Shown: piece by piece, positions 43,108 to 54,375 of the stretch
How positions within the stretch are numbered: position 1 is the stretch's first letter
Layout: the number at the start of each line of letters is the position of its first letter
DNA from: Xiphydria camelus
Lineage: Eukaryota > Arthropoda > Insecta > Hymenoptera > Xiphydriidae
Direction of reading: 5' to 3'
Assembly (NCBI GenBank): GCA_963678675.1
Contig: OY783194.1
Location: 12,281,635 to 12,345,634 of the forward strand
DNA: 64,000 bases
Program-made: the position numbers and the translations under genes
The notes under the pieces: generated by a model
The model's database searches: none
Told to the model about the DNA's origin: nothing
The model's input: only the letters and a program-made list of their open reading frames with translations

Positions 43108-46100
43108 ACCTACCTACCTACCTACCTACCTACCTACCTACCTACCTACCTACCTACCTACCTACCTACCTACCTACCTACCTACCTACCTACCTACCTA
43201 CCTACCTACCTACCTACCTACCTACCTACCTACCTACCTACCTACCTACCTACCTACCTACCTACCTACCTACCTACCTACCTACCTACCTACCTACCTA
43301 CCTACCTACCTACCTACCTACCTACCTACCTACCTACCTACCTACCTACCTACCTACCTACCTACCTACCTACCTACCTACCTACCTACCTACCTACCTA
43401 CCTACCTACCTACCTACCTACCTACCTACCTACCTACCTACCTACCTACCTACCTACCTACCTACCTACCTACCTACCTACCTACCTACCTACCTACCTA
43501 CCTACCTACCTACCTACCTACCTACCTACCTACCTACCTACCTACCTACCTACCTACCTACCTACCTACCTACCTACCTACCTACCTACCTACCTACCTA
43601 CCTACCTACCTACCTACCTACCTACCTACCTACCTACCTACCTACCTACCTACCTACCTACCTACCTACCTACCTACCTACCTACCTACCTACCTACCTA
43701 CCTACCTACCTACCTACCTACCTACCTACCTACCTACCTACCTACCTACCTACCTACCTACCTACCTACCTACCTACCTACCTACCTACCTACCTACCTA
43801 CCTACCTACCTACCTACCTACCTACCTACCTACCTACCTACCTACCTACCTACCTACCTACCTACCTACCTACCTACCTACCTACCTACCTACCTACCTA
43901 CCTACCTACCTACCTACCTACCTACCTACCTACCTACCTACCTACCTACCTACCTACCTACCTACCTACCTACCTACCTACCTACCTACCTACCTACCTA
44001 CCTACCTACCTACCTACCTACCTACCTACCTACCTACCTACCTACCTACCTACCTACCTACCTACCTACCTACCTACCTACCTACCTACCTACCTACCTA
44101 CCTACCTACCTACCTACCTACCTACCTACCTACCTACCTACCTACCTACCTACCTACCTACCTACCTACCTACCTACCTACCTACCTACCTACCTACCTA
44201 CCTACCTACCTACCTACCTACCTACCTACCTACCTACCTACCTACCTACCTACCTACCTACCTACCTACCTACCTACCTACCTACCTACCTACCTACCTA
44301 CCTACCTACCTACCTACCTACCTACCTACCTACCTACCTACCTACCTACCTACCTACCTACCTACCTACCTACCTACCTACCTACCTACCTACCTACCTA
44401 CCTACCTACCTACCTACCTACCTACCTACCTACCTACCTACCTACCTACCTACCTACCTACCTACCTACCTACCTACCTACCTACCTACCTACCTACCTA
44501 CCTACCTACCTACCTACCTACCTACCTACCTACCTACCTACCTACCTACCTACCTACCTACCTACCTACCTACCTACCTACCTACCTACCTACCTACCTA
44601 CCTACCTACCTACCTACCTACCTACCTACCTACCTACCTACCTACCTACCTACCTACCTACCTACCTACCTACCTACCTACCTACCTACCTACCTACCTA
44701 CCTACCTACCTACCTACCTACCTACCTACCTACCTACCTACCTACCTACCTACCTACCTACCTACCTACCTACCTACCTACCTACCTACCTACCTACCTA
44801 CCTACCTACCTACCTACCTACCTACCTACCTACCTACCTACCTACCTACCTACCTACCTACCTACCTACCTACCTACCTACCTACCTACCTACCTACCTA
44901 CCTACCTACCTACCTACCTACCTACCTACCTACCTACCTACCTACCTACCTACCTACCTACCTACCTACCTACCTACCTACCTACCTACCTACCTACCTA
45001 CCTACCTACCTACCTACCTACCTACCTACCTACCTACCTACCTACCTACCTACCTACCTACCTACCTACCTACCTACCTACCTACCTACCTACCTACCTA
45101 CCTACCTACCTACCTACCTACCTACCTACCTACCTACCTACCTACCTACCTACCTACCTACCTACCTACCTACCTACCTACCTACCTACCTACCTACCTA
45201 CCTACCTACCTACCTACCTACCTACCTACCTACCTACCTACCTACCTACCTACCTACCTACCTACCTACCTACCTACCTACCTACCTACCTACCTACCTA
45301 CCTACCTACCTACCTACCTACCTACCTACCTACCTACCTACCTACCTACCTACCTACCTACCTACCTACCTACCTACCTACCTACCTACCTACCTACCTA
45401 CCTACCTACCTACCTACCTACCTACCTACCTACCTACCTACCTACCTACCTACCTACCTACCTACCTACCTACCTACCTACCTACCTACCTACCTACCTA
45501 CCTACCTACCTACCTACCTACCTACCTACCTACCTACCTACCTACCTACCTACCTACCTACCTACCTACCTACCTACCTACCTACCTACCTACCTACCTA
45601 CCTACCTACCTACCTACCTACCTACCTACCTACCTACCTACCTACCTACCTACCTACCTACCTACCTACCTACCTACCTACCTACCTACCTACCTACCTA
45701 CCTACCTACCTACCTACCTACCTACCTACCTACCTACCTACCTACCTACCTACCTACCTACCTACCTACCTACCTACCTACCTACCTACCTACCTACCTA
45801 CCTACCTACCTACCTACCTACCTACCTACCTACCTACCTACCTACCTACCTACCTACCTACCTACCTACCTACCTACCTACCTACCTACCTACCTACCTA
45901 CCTACCTACCTACCTACCTACCTACCTACCTACCTACCTACCTACCTACCTACCTACCTACCTACCTACCTACCTACCTACCTACCTACCTACCTACCTA
46001 CCTACCTACCTACCTACCTACCTACCTACCTACCTACCTACCTACCTACCTACCTACCTACCTACCTACCTACCTACCTACCTACCTACCTACCTACCTA

Positions 46101-48089
46101 CCTACCTACCTACCTACCTACCTACCTACCTACCTACCTACCTACCTACCTACCTACCTACCTACCTACCTACCTACCTACCTACCTACCTACCTACCTA
46201 CCTACCTACCTACCTACCTACCTACCTACCTACCTACCTACCTACCTACCTACCTACCTACCTACCTACCTACCTACCTACCTACCTACCTACCTACCTA
46301 CCTACCTACCTACCTACCTACCTACCTACCTACCTACCTACCTACCTACCTACCTACCTACCTACCTACCTACCTACCTACCTACCTACCTACCTACCTA
46401 CCTACCTACCTACCTACCTACCTACCTACCTACCTACCTACCTACCTACCTACCTACCTACCTACCTACCTACCTACCTACCTACCTACCTACCTACCTA
46501 CCTACCTACCTACCTACCTACCTACCTACCTACCTACCTACCTACCTACCTACCTACCTACCTACCTACCTACCTACCTACCTACCTACCTACCTACCTA
46601 CCTACCTACCTACCTACCTACCTACCTACCTACCTACCTACCTACCTACCTACCTACCTACCTACCTACCTACCTACCTACCTACCTACCTACCTACCTA
46701 CCTACCTACCTACCTACCTACCTACCTACCTACCTACCTACCTACCTACCTACCTACCTACCTACCTACCTACCTACCTACCTACCTACCTACCTACCTA
46801 CCTACCTACCTACCTACCTACCTACCTACCTACCTACCTACCTACCTACCTACCTACCTACCTACCTACCTACCTACCTACCTACCTACCTACCTACCTA
46901 CCTACCTACCTACCTACCTACCTACCTACCTACCTACCTACCTACCTACCTACCTACCTACCTACCTACCTACCTACCTACCTACCTACCTACCTACCTA
47001 CCTACCTACCTACCTACCTACCTACCTACCTACCTACCTACCTACCTACCTACCTACCTACCTACCTACCTACCTACCTACCTACCTACCTACCTACCTA
47101 CCTACCTACCTACCTACCTACCTACCTACCTACCTACCTACCTACCTACCTACCTACCTACCTACCTACCTACCTACCTACCTACCTACCTACCTACCTA
47201 CCTACCTACCTACCTACCTACCTACCTACCTACCTACCTACCTACCTACCTACCTACCTACCTACCTACCTACCTACCTACCTACCTACCTACCTACCTA
47301 CCTACCTACCTACCTACCTACCTACCTACCTACCTACCTACCTACCTACCTACCTACCTACCTACCTACCTACCTACCTACCTACCTACCTACCTACCTA
47401 CCTACCTACCTACCTACCTACCTACCTACCTACCTACCTACCTACCTACCTACCTACCTACCTACCTACCTACCTACCTACCTACCTACCTACCTACCTA
47501 CCTACCTACCTACCTACCTACCTACCTACCTACCTACCTACCTACCTACCTACCTACCTACCTACCTACCTACCTACCTACCTACCTACCTACCTACCTA
47601 CCTACCTACCTACCTACCTACCTACCTACCTACCTACCTACCTACCTACCTACCTACCTACCTACCTACCTACCTACCTACCTACCTACCTACCTACCTA
47701 CCTACCTACCTACCTACCTACCTACCTACCTACCTACCTACCTACCTACCTACCTACCTACCTACCTACCTACCTACCTACCTACCTACCTACCTACCTA
47801 CCTACCTACCTACCTACCTACCTACCTACCTACCTACCTACCTACCTACCTACCTACCTACCTACCTACCTACCTACCTACCTACCTACCTACCTACCTA
47901 CCTACCTACCTACCTACCTACCTACCTACCTACCTACCTACCTACCTACCTACCTACCTACCTACCTACCTACCTACCTACCTACCTACCTACCTACCTA
48001 CCTACCTACCTACCTACCTACCTACCTACCTACCTACCTACCTACCTACCTACCTACCTACCTACCTACCTACCTACCTACCTACCTAC
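43108..48089 (+). repeat. Perfect CCTA/TAGG tetranucleotide array, about 4.98 kb (about 1245 units)
   Basis: Every line from 43108 to 48089 is uninterrupted CCTA; I see no variant unit. The complementary strand is (TAGG)n, with GG every four bases, able in principle to form two-tier G-quadruplexes. Tracts at the same position in H1 and H2 have only about 6 and 14 units. This is not the canonical insect telomere repeat TTAGG. Such purity over 5 kb implies very recent expansion, or a length imposed by the assembler. Confidence 0.95.
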
Positions 48090-48754
48090 ATACGATAATG
48101 TTCCGTCGCACGAGGGACAGAATTTCAGAAGGTCGATTGAAACCTTTTAATAGTATCGATCATAAATAACATATATTTCTTGCATAAATTTTTCATTGAA
48201 TGCCACATTATACGGGCCGCACAGTGTTCACATGGTAGATCGGACGGCGTATCGTATTTCTCATTTTACAAAGCAGTACTCTCTCTCACTACATGTGTAT
48301 GTTCTTTCTAGATTGAAAAGAAAGGCACGTAATTATTTCTCTCGGCAGAGGCACTCTCCCGATGCGTAATTTCGCGCATACGGCTGCCAAGTGGCACGTG
48401 CGAATATCAAGCCACGTTTAGGCTTCTGTTGGTAAATTTGAGCCGCGTCAAAGGAGCTTCGAAATATAGCGGTATCTATTACCGCGGGCACTGCAGAAAA
48501 TGACTCATTCTGACCTGTCCCATATCGCCCGCCTCGCCGGGGGTATGTTTCGGCGAATCTAGGCTACCTGAAGGGTTAATTACCGGACGAGTCGTAATGA
48601 ACCCCTTACCACAAAAAAATACCCGTTGTAATAGATACCGCTATACTTTGAATATTAAATCAGCTTTGTAAAGGGGAGAAATGAATTCAGTACATGACTG
48701 ATGCAGTTGATGGCCAATTAGGGAACACTTAATGACAAGTAACTCCGCCATTAA

Positions 48755-49477
48755 GGGGGTATTACTGTCTAGACGCTTGTTTTTAATGTAATTTTTAGGA
48801 ATTAATTTTGCGAAAACTATCAAACCTACAGAGTGCCGGGGTTTTTGACGCATAATAAGACATGTTTCAACTAACAATACAAATTTTAATAAAACATTTT
48901 ATTAGAATCTGTACGTTATGCGCTGTTATGCAAATCGTGGCGTGAGACGCTCGTCCAATCGGGCGACCATATTGTGGCGGTCCTAATCGTCTGAGAGAGA
49001 AGAACAAATTTTTTTTTTAATCTATATGAATGTAGTTATCGTCTGAACTATCTAAGTAGGTACGAAATTTTTTATCGCAATCGCAGCTGTTTGAAGATTA
49101 AAGTTTAATTTTCCCGAAAAATTGTCAACTAAAACATGAGAGCAGGGCTAAAATATTCAAGCTATCGGTATTATTCTAATTCAGACCATAGGTGAAGGTT
49201 CCCTCGAAATGTGTGCAAAACCAGAAGTCAATCGGTCCAATAGTTTTTGAGAAAAACGTGCGCCCGACTTGAAAAATGTCGTTTCGAGAAAAACGCGTTT
49301 AAAGTTGATGACTACCTGCTGCGCCCCAACGCACCGCAGCCTTTAAGCCTCTGTAACTATAGGAGTTCTACGAATTTCAAATTAGTATTTTTGAGACACA
49401 TTCTCAAACTCCCAAATTATAAGAAAATGCAAGAAAAAAAAGTCGAATTTTTGAAGCGTCTAGACAGTAATACCCCC
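48755..49477. mobile_element. TTAA-target MITE, 723 bp, in H3
   Basis: Ends GGGGGTATTACTGTCTAGAC and the exact complement (GTCTAGACAGTAATACCCCC) with TTAA at 48751-48754 and 49478-49481. H2 has the empty site with one TTAA (GACAATTTAATGGCGG near 27482). TTAA targets are used by piggyBac and Kolobok. No transposase is present. Contains AAGTCAATCGGTCCAATAGT, a phrase shared with the element at 15445-16474. Confidence 0.8.
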
Positions 49478-49838
49478 TTAAATTGTCACCATAGCTTGTC
49501 CCGTTTTGTAAAAACTGTCGCTGCCTCCACCTTCTTTTTCGCTTCTGGGAGGCTATTATGATGAAAGCAGGACTAACACCAGCAGCAATAGACGGTTCCA
49601 TTTTTTAACATCAAGACTCCGTTTCGTTTGAACGCTCAACTGGTTCTGATCGCATGTATCCGGATACAAGTCGATGTATCCAACAGTATGTTGCCAACAG
49701 CGACATCGTGTTGGCAACACTCAATGTTGATGTTGCCAACAGCGATGTTGATGTTGCCAACAGCGATGTTGCCAACAGCCATAAACGTGTTGCCAACATG
49801 TTGCCAACATTTTGTATCCCGGTCTAAACGTACCTTAC

Positions 49839-50115
49839 CGCTTCAGTTTCGCCATCATAAATATGTACCTCACCGCCAGGCAAATCGGCACGTTTCGGAA
49901 AAATGTGGGTCGCGAATGCACCCGCGGTCTCACACCTTCCCGACCACTAACGGACGGTCAGAGCAAACCGTCTTCTTTACAAGACGAGCTTTACAGTGGG
50001 CACCGCCGAAGACGGTTTGTTTTGACCGTCCGGTAATTGCCGGGAAGGTGCGAGGCCGCGAGTGCATTTGCGATCCACATTTTTCCGAAACGTGCCGATT
50101 TGCCTGGAGGTGAGA
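49839..50115. repeat. Family P palindrome, right part of the copy split by H3
   Basis: Continues from 40879-40920 after removal of H3. Arms CTCACCGCCAGGCAAATCGG, then CACGTTTCGGAAAAATGTGG (49870 onward), are mirrored at about 50030-50115. Between them are facing ACCGTCTTC/GAAGACGGT blocks. Confidence 0.65.
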
Positions 50116-51700
50116 ACAACTTTATTAGAGAGGTTGGCGAAGTATTTGGCGTTATGACGGTCCCCATTAACCTTTAGAGTCCGGGGGTTTGTCGATAAAT
50201 CGACCAGCAGTCAGGTCGGGGCCTCCAAATAGAAAACTTATTGATTTCATTTATATATTTCACATCTAAAAAAATTGGTTTTAACTGACATTTCCCTGGA
50301 CTTAAAAGGTTTTAAGGACCGACGCTTCCATTTTCATATCTTTTGACAATGCAATATACTTTGTATCTTCAAAATTTCATCCATTTCTCCATATTTATTA
50401 ACATTCCCGAGATGTTTGCTTCAATTCATTAGAACCTTTTAAGTCTAATTGATGAACAAGAAAGTAAAAAATATTCATTTTTCAATTTCTAACGATTCTT
50501 TAACCCTTATGTTACTATCCGGGTACCCGGGTACCCACTTTGGACTTTGTATCAATTTCACGTTCGATAGGAGATAGATATTATTTAACCTGTTCAACAC
50601 ATTATAAAAGTTTTTAGTTAGATAAATTAAAATGTATTATTATTTATTTCCCTTGTTTCCCCCTAGCTGCCGGTAGTGGCGAGAACGCGGCCGACTACGC
50701 GCGAAGGCAGCACGGCTCCCAGCCTACTTTACTCGCGGCGTGAGAGAAGCTCTCACACTTTTAGTTTCGTGTCAAGAAAAATATTTGTTTTCCGAATTTG
50801 ACTGAATCTTTTCGTTTTTAATTTACACTGAAAGAAAAAGGAAGAGTTGTTTAAGGATAAAACAACTTCTCGAAGCATTTGGATGATTTTCGTAAAAGTT
50901 TCCTCTACTGTGAAAATTTGCGTGAGAGAAATGCTCATAGCGCGAGTGTGCTGACGGGTTAAAGTCTTCGAATTACTCCAATATCTTCATTCCCTCACAG
51001 CGCTTAGCGCTGAGGATATTGCATGACATGAAAAAGTCATAGAACCCTTTTTACGTATTTTCACCTACTCTATAACTTTTATTTAAAACATTTTTTCATT
51101 TTCTTTAGTCTCTGCGAGATGTTTTAAAACAATAGTGCCCGGGGGTAGTTTTTATTGTTTTTCGCGGCTTCCGAGGGGTTATTAATCATGTGATTCTTGG
51201 GTGTACTTTTGAAACACCTTCATGTAACTTCAGTCAAAAATTCAGAGAGAAGACTTAAAATGTTAGGTTCAGAGCGTTTTGTACTGGACTATATTCTCGA
51301 CGCGTAAGAAATGTTTTTCATGGACGGAATGAAATTCGTTAATGGATGTAAAGTTTCGTCGATCACTTTCGTTAACGATTCAAACATCCCTTCCAAGATA
51401 GATCTCGTCACCGAAATGAATTTTGTCACACGAAAAATAATTCCCCATACGAAGCGTTCTCAAGGAAATTCATAACCAATGTTTCGTAATTAATGGTAGG
51501 TACATAGATGTCATATTGTGAAAACGTCATTAATTTGCTTCTTAATTCGTGATCTTAAAGAATGAATAACCTTCGTCGATTTTTAAATTATGAAATCATG
51601 TAAAAAACGTTGCGCTCAAGACAATTGTTTCAATTAATTTAACAAAAACGAGACATCATAGAGCAGAGTATCCTACATCAATTTTCATGAATATTTGAAA
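50116..51700. other. Unassigned noncoding stretch
   Basis: No gene or repeat that I can support. Minor items: CCGGGTACCCGGGTACCC near 50520-50537, and a GC-rich patch at 50660-50760 (GCGAGAACGCGGCCGACTAC). The short frames on both strands look random. Confidence 0.5.
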
Positions 51701-51899
51701 ATTCAAACCCACCCTCATTGCATCTGGAGGTTTCCGGAGTGGGAGTCTCGAGTCAAGTTGCCGGAGTGGGAACCAATGGGCAGCGCTCGATCATGGACTT
51801 CATAATACATACATTGTACTTATGCGAGCAAACTTCTTCAGTAACAGACGGAAGCGTTGCATACTCCGCCCACTCTCTTGTCCAGCGTCATCCCTTCTC

Positions 51900-52167
51900 C
51901 CCGCCAAGTTACAATGTATATAAGCTACGGTTAAGTTCAGTCTGTACTTGTGCGCAGTGCATCCTACCCACAGGCTAGACGGTTCGTCTTCTGCGCTTTT
52001 AGTTCATCCTATTCGCGAGTTAGACGGTTAGACGGTCTTTCGCAATCTTACTCCATCCTGTTCGGAAGTGAAGCTGTTCGTCTCCCGCACGCTCCAAAGA
52101 CTAAACCGCTATCATCAGGCACGTCCGATTCACCGCGCTAAGTGAGGTACATCTCATCATCAGACGT
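51900..52167 (+). promoter_or_regulatory. Possible promoter and noncoding first exon
   Basis: TATATAAG at 51917-51924 is followed by TTCAGTC, an arthropod initiator-like word, at about 51937-51943, a little close for the usual 30-bp spacing. Downstream, CAGAC/GTAAGTG at about 52163-52172 is a near-consensus 5' splice site. Repeated AGTTAGACGGTTAGACGGTC text lies between. This could be the start of a host gene whose next exon is not visible, or the U3-R part of a solo LTR. I found no second copy in the window. Confidence 0.3.
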
Positions 52168-52689
52168 AAGTGTATTCACGTATAACGATTTGTAAACCAC
52201 GGTTAATTCAATCGACTCCTGTACTTCGTTAACACGTTAAGTGCCATATGAGACCAAAGCTCACGTCTTAAGGGGTTACACCACTTTGACCCACCCTAAA
52301 TTTACGGTTTTTCAAGAATTTTTTTTAAGAATTGAAACGTTTTTATCCCAATTCAAGTACAGTAAGGTTTTATGCTACCATGAAACAACAACAAATTTTG
52401 TTTGTATTTTTCTTATTTAGGGTAAGTGAATGAACGAACGAATAAGGAACTCAACGTTCTGTAGCAAGTCATAAAAAATTCATTTTTATTGGTAAAATTG
52501 TAATTTTTGGATCAGCTTGTAAAATAAGCTTTATTAATTCATTCAAACCAAACACAGTACTTGAAAATATTAAAAAATAATTTTAGCTAAATAAAGTATG
52601 AAAAAATTCAAGAAACGCCAGTGAACGGAAAATTAGATCAATGAACGAACAACAAATCACCAGTGAACGGACGTAGTAAGCACTGTCTC
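52168..52689. other. Unassigned noncoding stretch
   Basis: AT-rich, no coding or repeat signal that I can support. Confidence 0.4.
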
Positions 52690-52851
52690 AGGGGCCCCTT
52701 TTTCTAACTCACTCGCAAGAGAAACGTATACGTTTCTTAGCGAGTAGACCAATCAGGACCCCGACCACAACGGAATACTTGATCCCGATTGGTCTATTAG
52801 CTAAGATGCTTATACGCAACTTTGCGAGTGAGTTAGAGAAAGGGGCCCCAG
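52690..52851. mobile_element. Small palindromic MITE, 162 bp
   Basis: GGGGCCCCTTTTTCTAACTC plus ACTCGCAA (left) is mirrored by TTGCGAGTGAGTTAGAGAAA plus GGGGCCCC (right). A second inner pair, AGACCAATC / GATTGGTCT, extends the stem. No TSD is evident. Confidence 0.6.
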
Positions 52852-53406
52852 GCCCCATTCTTCCTACCATAGGTACTTTGCCAGTACCTACATTTATCAT
52901 ATAATGTGGATTTAGGAATATTATATTGTTGATCAACTGTGCTCAAGCGTTCACCAGCATTTACAGCTGACATAGGGTAGAGGCACCGGTTTTAGCCACT
53001 GAACCAGTTTTAGCCATTTCCGACTTTACTTTGTTTTAAATAAGGCCAATGACATGCAATTTGCCAAATAAAGTTTTCATTTTCCGCCTCATATTGTTAC
53101 CAACTGAATTCGAAATGCGCACGTCTCTTTTTTCCCACCATAAATATGTAAATGCCGGGTACCTCTGATAAGGTTGTGAATTTGACTGATCCTTAAGAGT
53201 TTTGTTAAGAAATTCGCTATTCAAATGTGCCAGCAATTTTCACACAACGCAACTGCCAGGGGGATAATTTTGATTTTATTACATATGTAAGTTCCTACTC
53301 TAGCTTATTTTTCATAATTTAGAGGAAATTTTTGTTCTAACCTAATAACATTAAGATGGCTATAAATGGAGCGGCGAAATAGTGGTTTTCCTAGTTTTAG
53401 TCACAA
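52852..53406. other. Left flank of the LTR retrotransposon
   Basis: No gene visible. ACCGGTTTTAGCCA at 52985-52998 recurs inverted at 63872-63885; related GTTTTAGCCA words occur near 53010 and at both LTR junctions. Confidence 0.4.
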
Positions 53407-53410
53407 AATG
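53407..53410 (+). repeat. Target-site duplication AATG, left copy
   Basis: Matches AATG at 60225-60228 on the other side of the element. Confidence 0.85.
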
Positions 53411-53632
53411 TGACGTGCGTCATTTTTATAGGTATAAGTCCCTAGTATAGTTAGCCTTTAGAGAGCGCTTGACGCTCCCGAGCAGCGCGCAGTGGGCACT
53501 GGCCTGCCCGCTGGGGATTGGTGCGGCGGATCGTCGAGCACGTCACGTCGCGCCAATCAGGGGGACTGCCGCAAGTTGCCCCCACTCGACCGTTACCGAC
53601 CAATAGGACCGATAACGGTCCCCTCCGCTAGG

Positions 53633-53640
53633 TATATAAG
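53633..53640 (+). promoter_or_regulatory. LTR TATA box (TATATAAG)
   Basis: At LTR offset 222 in both LTRs (53633-53640, 59448-59455), preceded by a CCAAT-like box about 30 bp upstream. Transcription probably starts near 53660-53670, placing the minisatellite in the transcribed leader. Confidence 0.7.
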
Positions 53641-53760
53641 GACACGCGCGGAGTGCAAGGTCACTCGAGCGTCGAGGGAGACGCCTGGATACCTCCCTCA
53701 GTCCTTCTTAGGACTCTTCTAATAGACGACTCGATTCGCATTTGGGTTCCCTTTTCTTTC

Positions 53761-54240
53761 TCCTTCCGCGGCGTTTTCACGCCTTCCTCCGACCGCGGCG
53801 CCTTCGCGCCTTCCACCGCTTCCTTCCGCGGCGTTTTCACGCCTTTCTCCGACCGCGGCGCCTTCGCGCCTTCCACCGTTTCCTTCCGCGGCGTTTTCAC
53901 GCCTTCCTCCGACCGCGGCGCCTTCGCGCCTTCCACCGCTTCCTTCCGCGGCGTTTTCACGCCTTTCTCCGACCGCGGCGCCTTCGCGCCTTCCACCGCT
54001 TCCTTCCGCGGCGTTTTCACGCCTTCCCGACCGCGGCGCCTTTGCGCCTTCCACCGCTTCCTTCCGCGGCGTTTTCACGTCTTTCTCCGACCGCGGCGCC
54101 TTCGCGCCTTCCACCGCTTCCTTCCGCGGCGTTTTCACGCCTTCCCGACCGCGGCGCCTTAGCGCCTTCCACCGCTTCCTTCCGCGGCGTTTTCACGCCT
54201 TCCCGACCGCGGCGCCTTTGCGCCTTCCACCGCTTCCTTC
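53761..54240 (+). repeat. LTR minisatellite, eight units of 60 or 57 bp
   Basis: Each unit reads TTCCGCGGCGTTTTCACGCC, then CGACCGCGGCGCCTT.GCGCC and TTCCACCG(C/T)T. Alternate units differ at two sites (CTTCCTCC against CTTTCTCC; CCGCT against CCGTT), so a 120-bp dimer is the higher-order unit. Units 5, 7 and 8 lack 3 bp. The 3' LTR (59576-60180) has ten units: one extra dimer. Confidence 0.9.
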
Positions 54241-54292
54241 CGCGGCCCCCTTTGCGCCTTTCCCTTTTCCGTTCCCCGCACGCGTGTCAATT

Positions 54293-54310
54293 TGGCGCCC
54301 AACGTGGGGC
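54293..54310 (+). other. Primer-binding site, tRNA-Lys type
   Basis: TGGCGCCCAACGTGGGGC, three bases after the LTR end, is the complement of a tRNA-Lys (CUU type) 3' end. The same 18-mer is the known tRNA-Lys1,2 primer site of several vertebrate retroviruses; here it simply shows which tRNA primes minus-strand synthesis. Confidence 0.9.
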
Positions 54311-54375
54311 TCTCTACATAGAAAAAAGAGAGAGAGGAACTGCAGCGGCCGTTCCCGAACATTCACGACCTGAGG

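Larger units (their letters stand above)
40921..49835 (-). mobile_element. Family H element, copy H3, expanded to 8.9 kb, TSD TAC
   Basis: It lies opposite to H2: left end AGGTAAGTCTATACCGGGAT is H2's right end, and the right end is the complement of AGGTACGTTTAGACCGGGAT. TAC flanks it at 40918-40920 and 49836-49838, and uninterrupted family P copies (26130, 36559) show the single TAC. Subtracting the LINE (41259-43107), the CCTA array (43108-48089) and the TTAA element (48755-49477) leaves about 1.35 kb, the size of H2. So H3 is one old copy inflated more than sixfold by later events inside it. Confidence 0.85.
53411..54289 (+). repeat. 5' LTR, 879 bp
   Basis: Begins TGACGTGCGTCATTTTTATA and ends CCGCACGCGTGTCA (TG...CA). 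It contains a CCAAT-like box (ACCAATAGG, about 53600) and a TATA box. A G/C-rich minisatellite of eight units fills 53761-54240. Confidence 0.95.

Noticed and set aside
43108..48089. Telomere or interstitial telomeric repeat
   Set aside because: The unit is TAGG, not the insect TTAGG, and the array sits at an internal microsatellite position of a transposon family.
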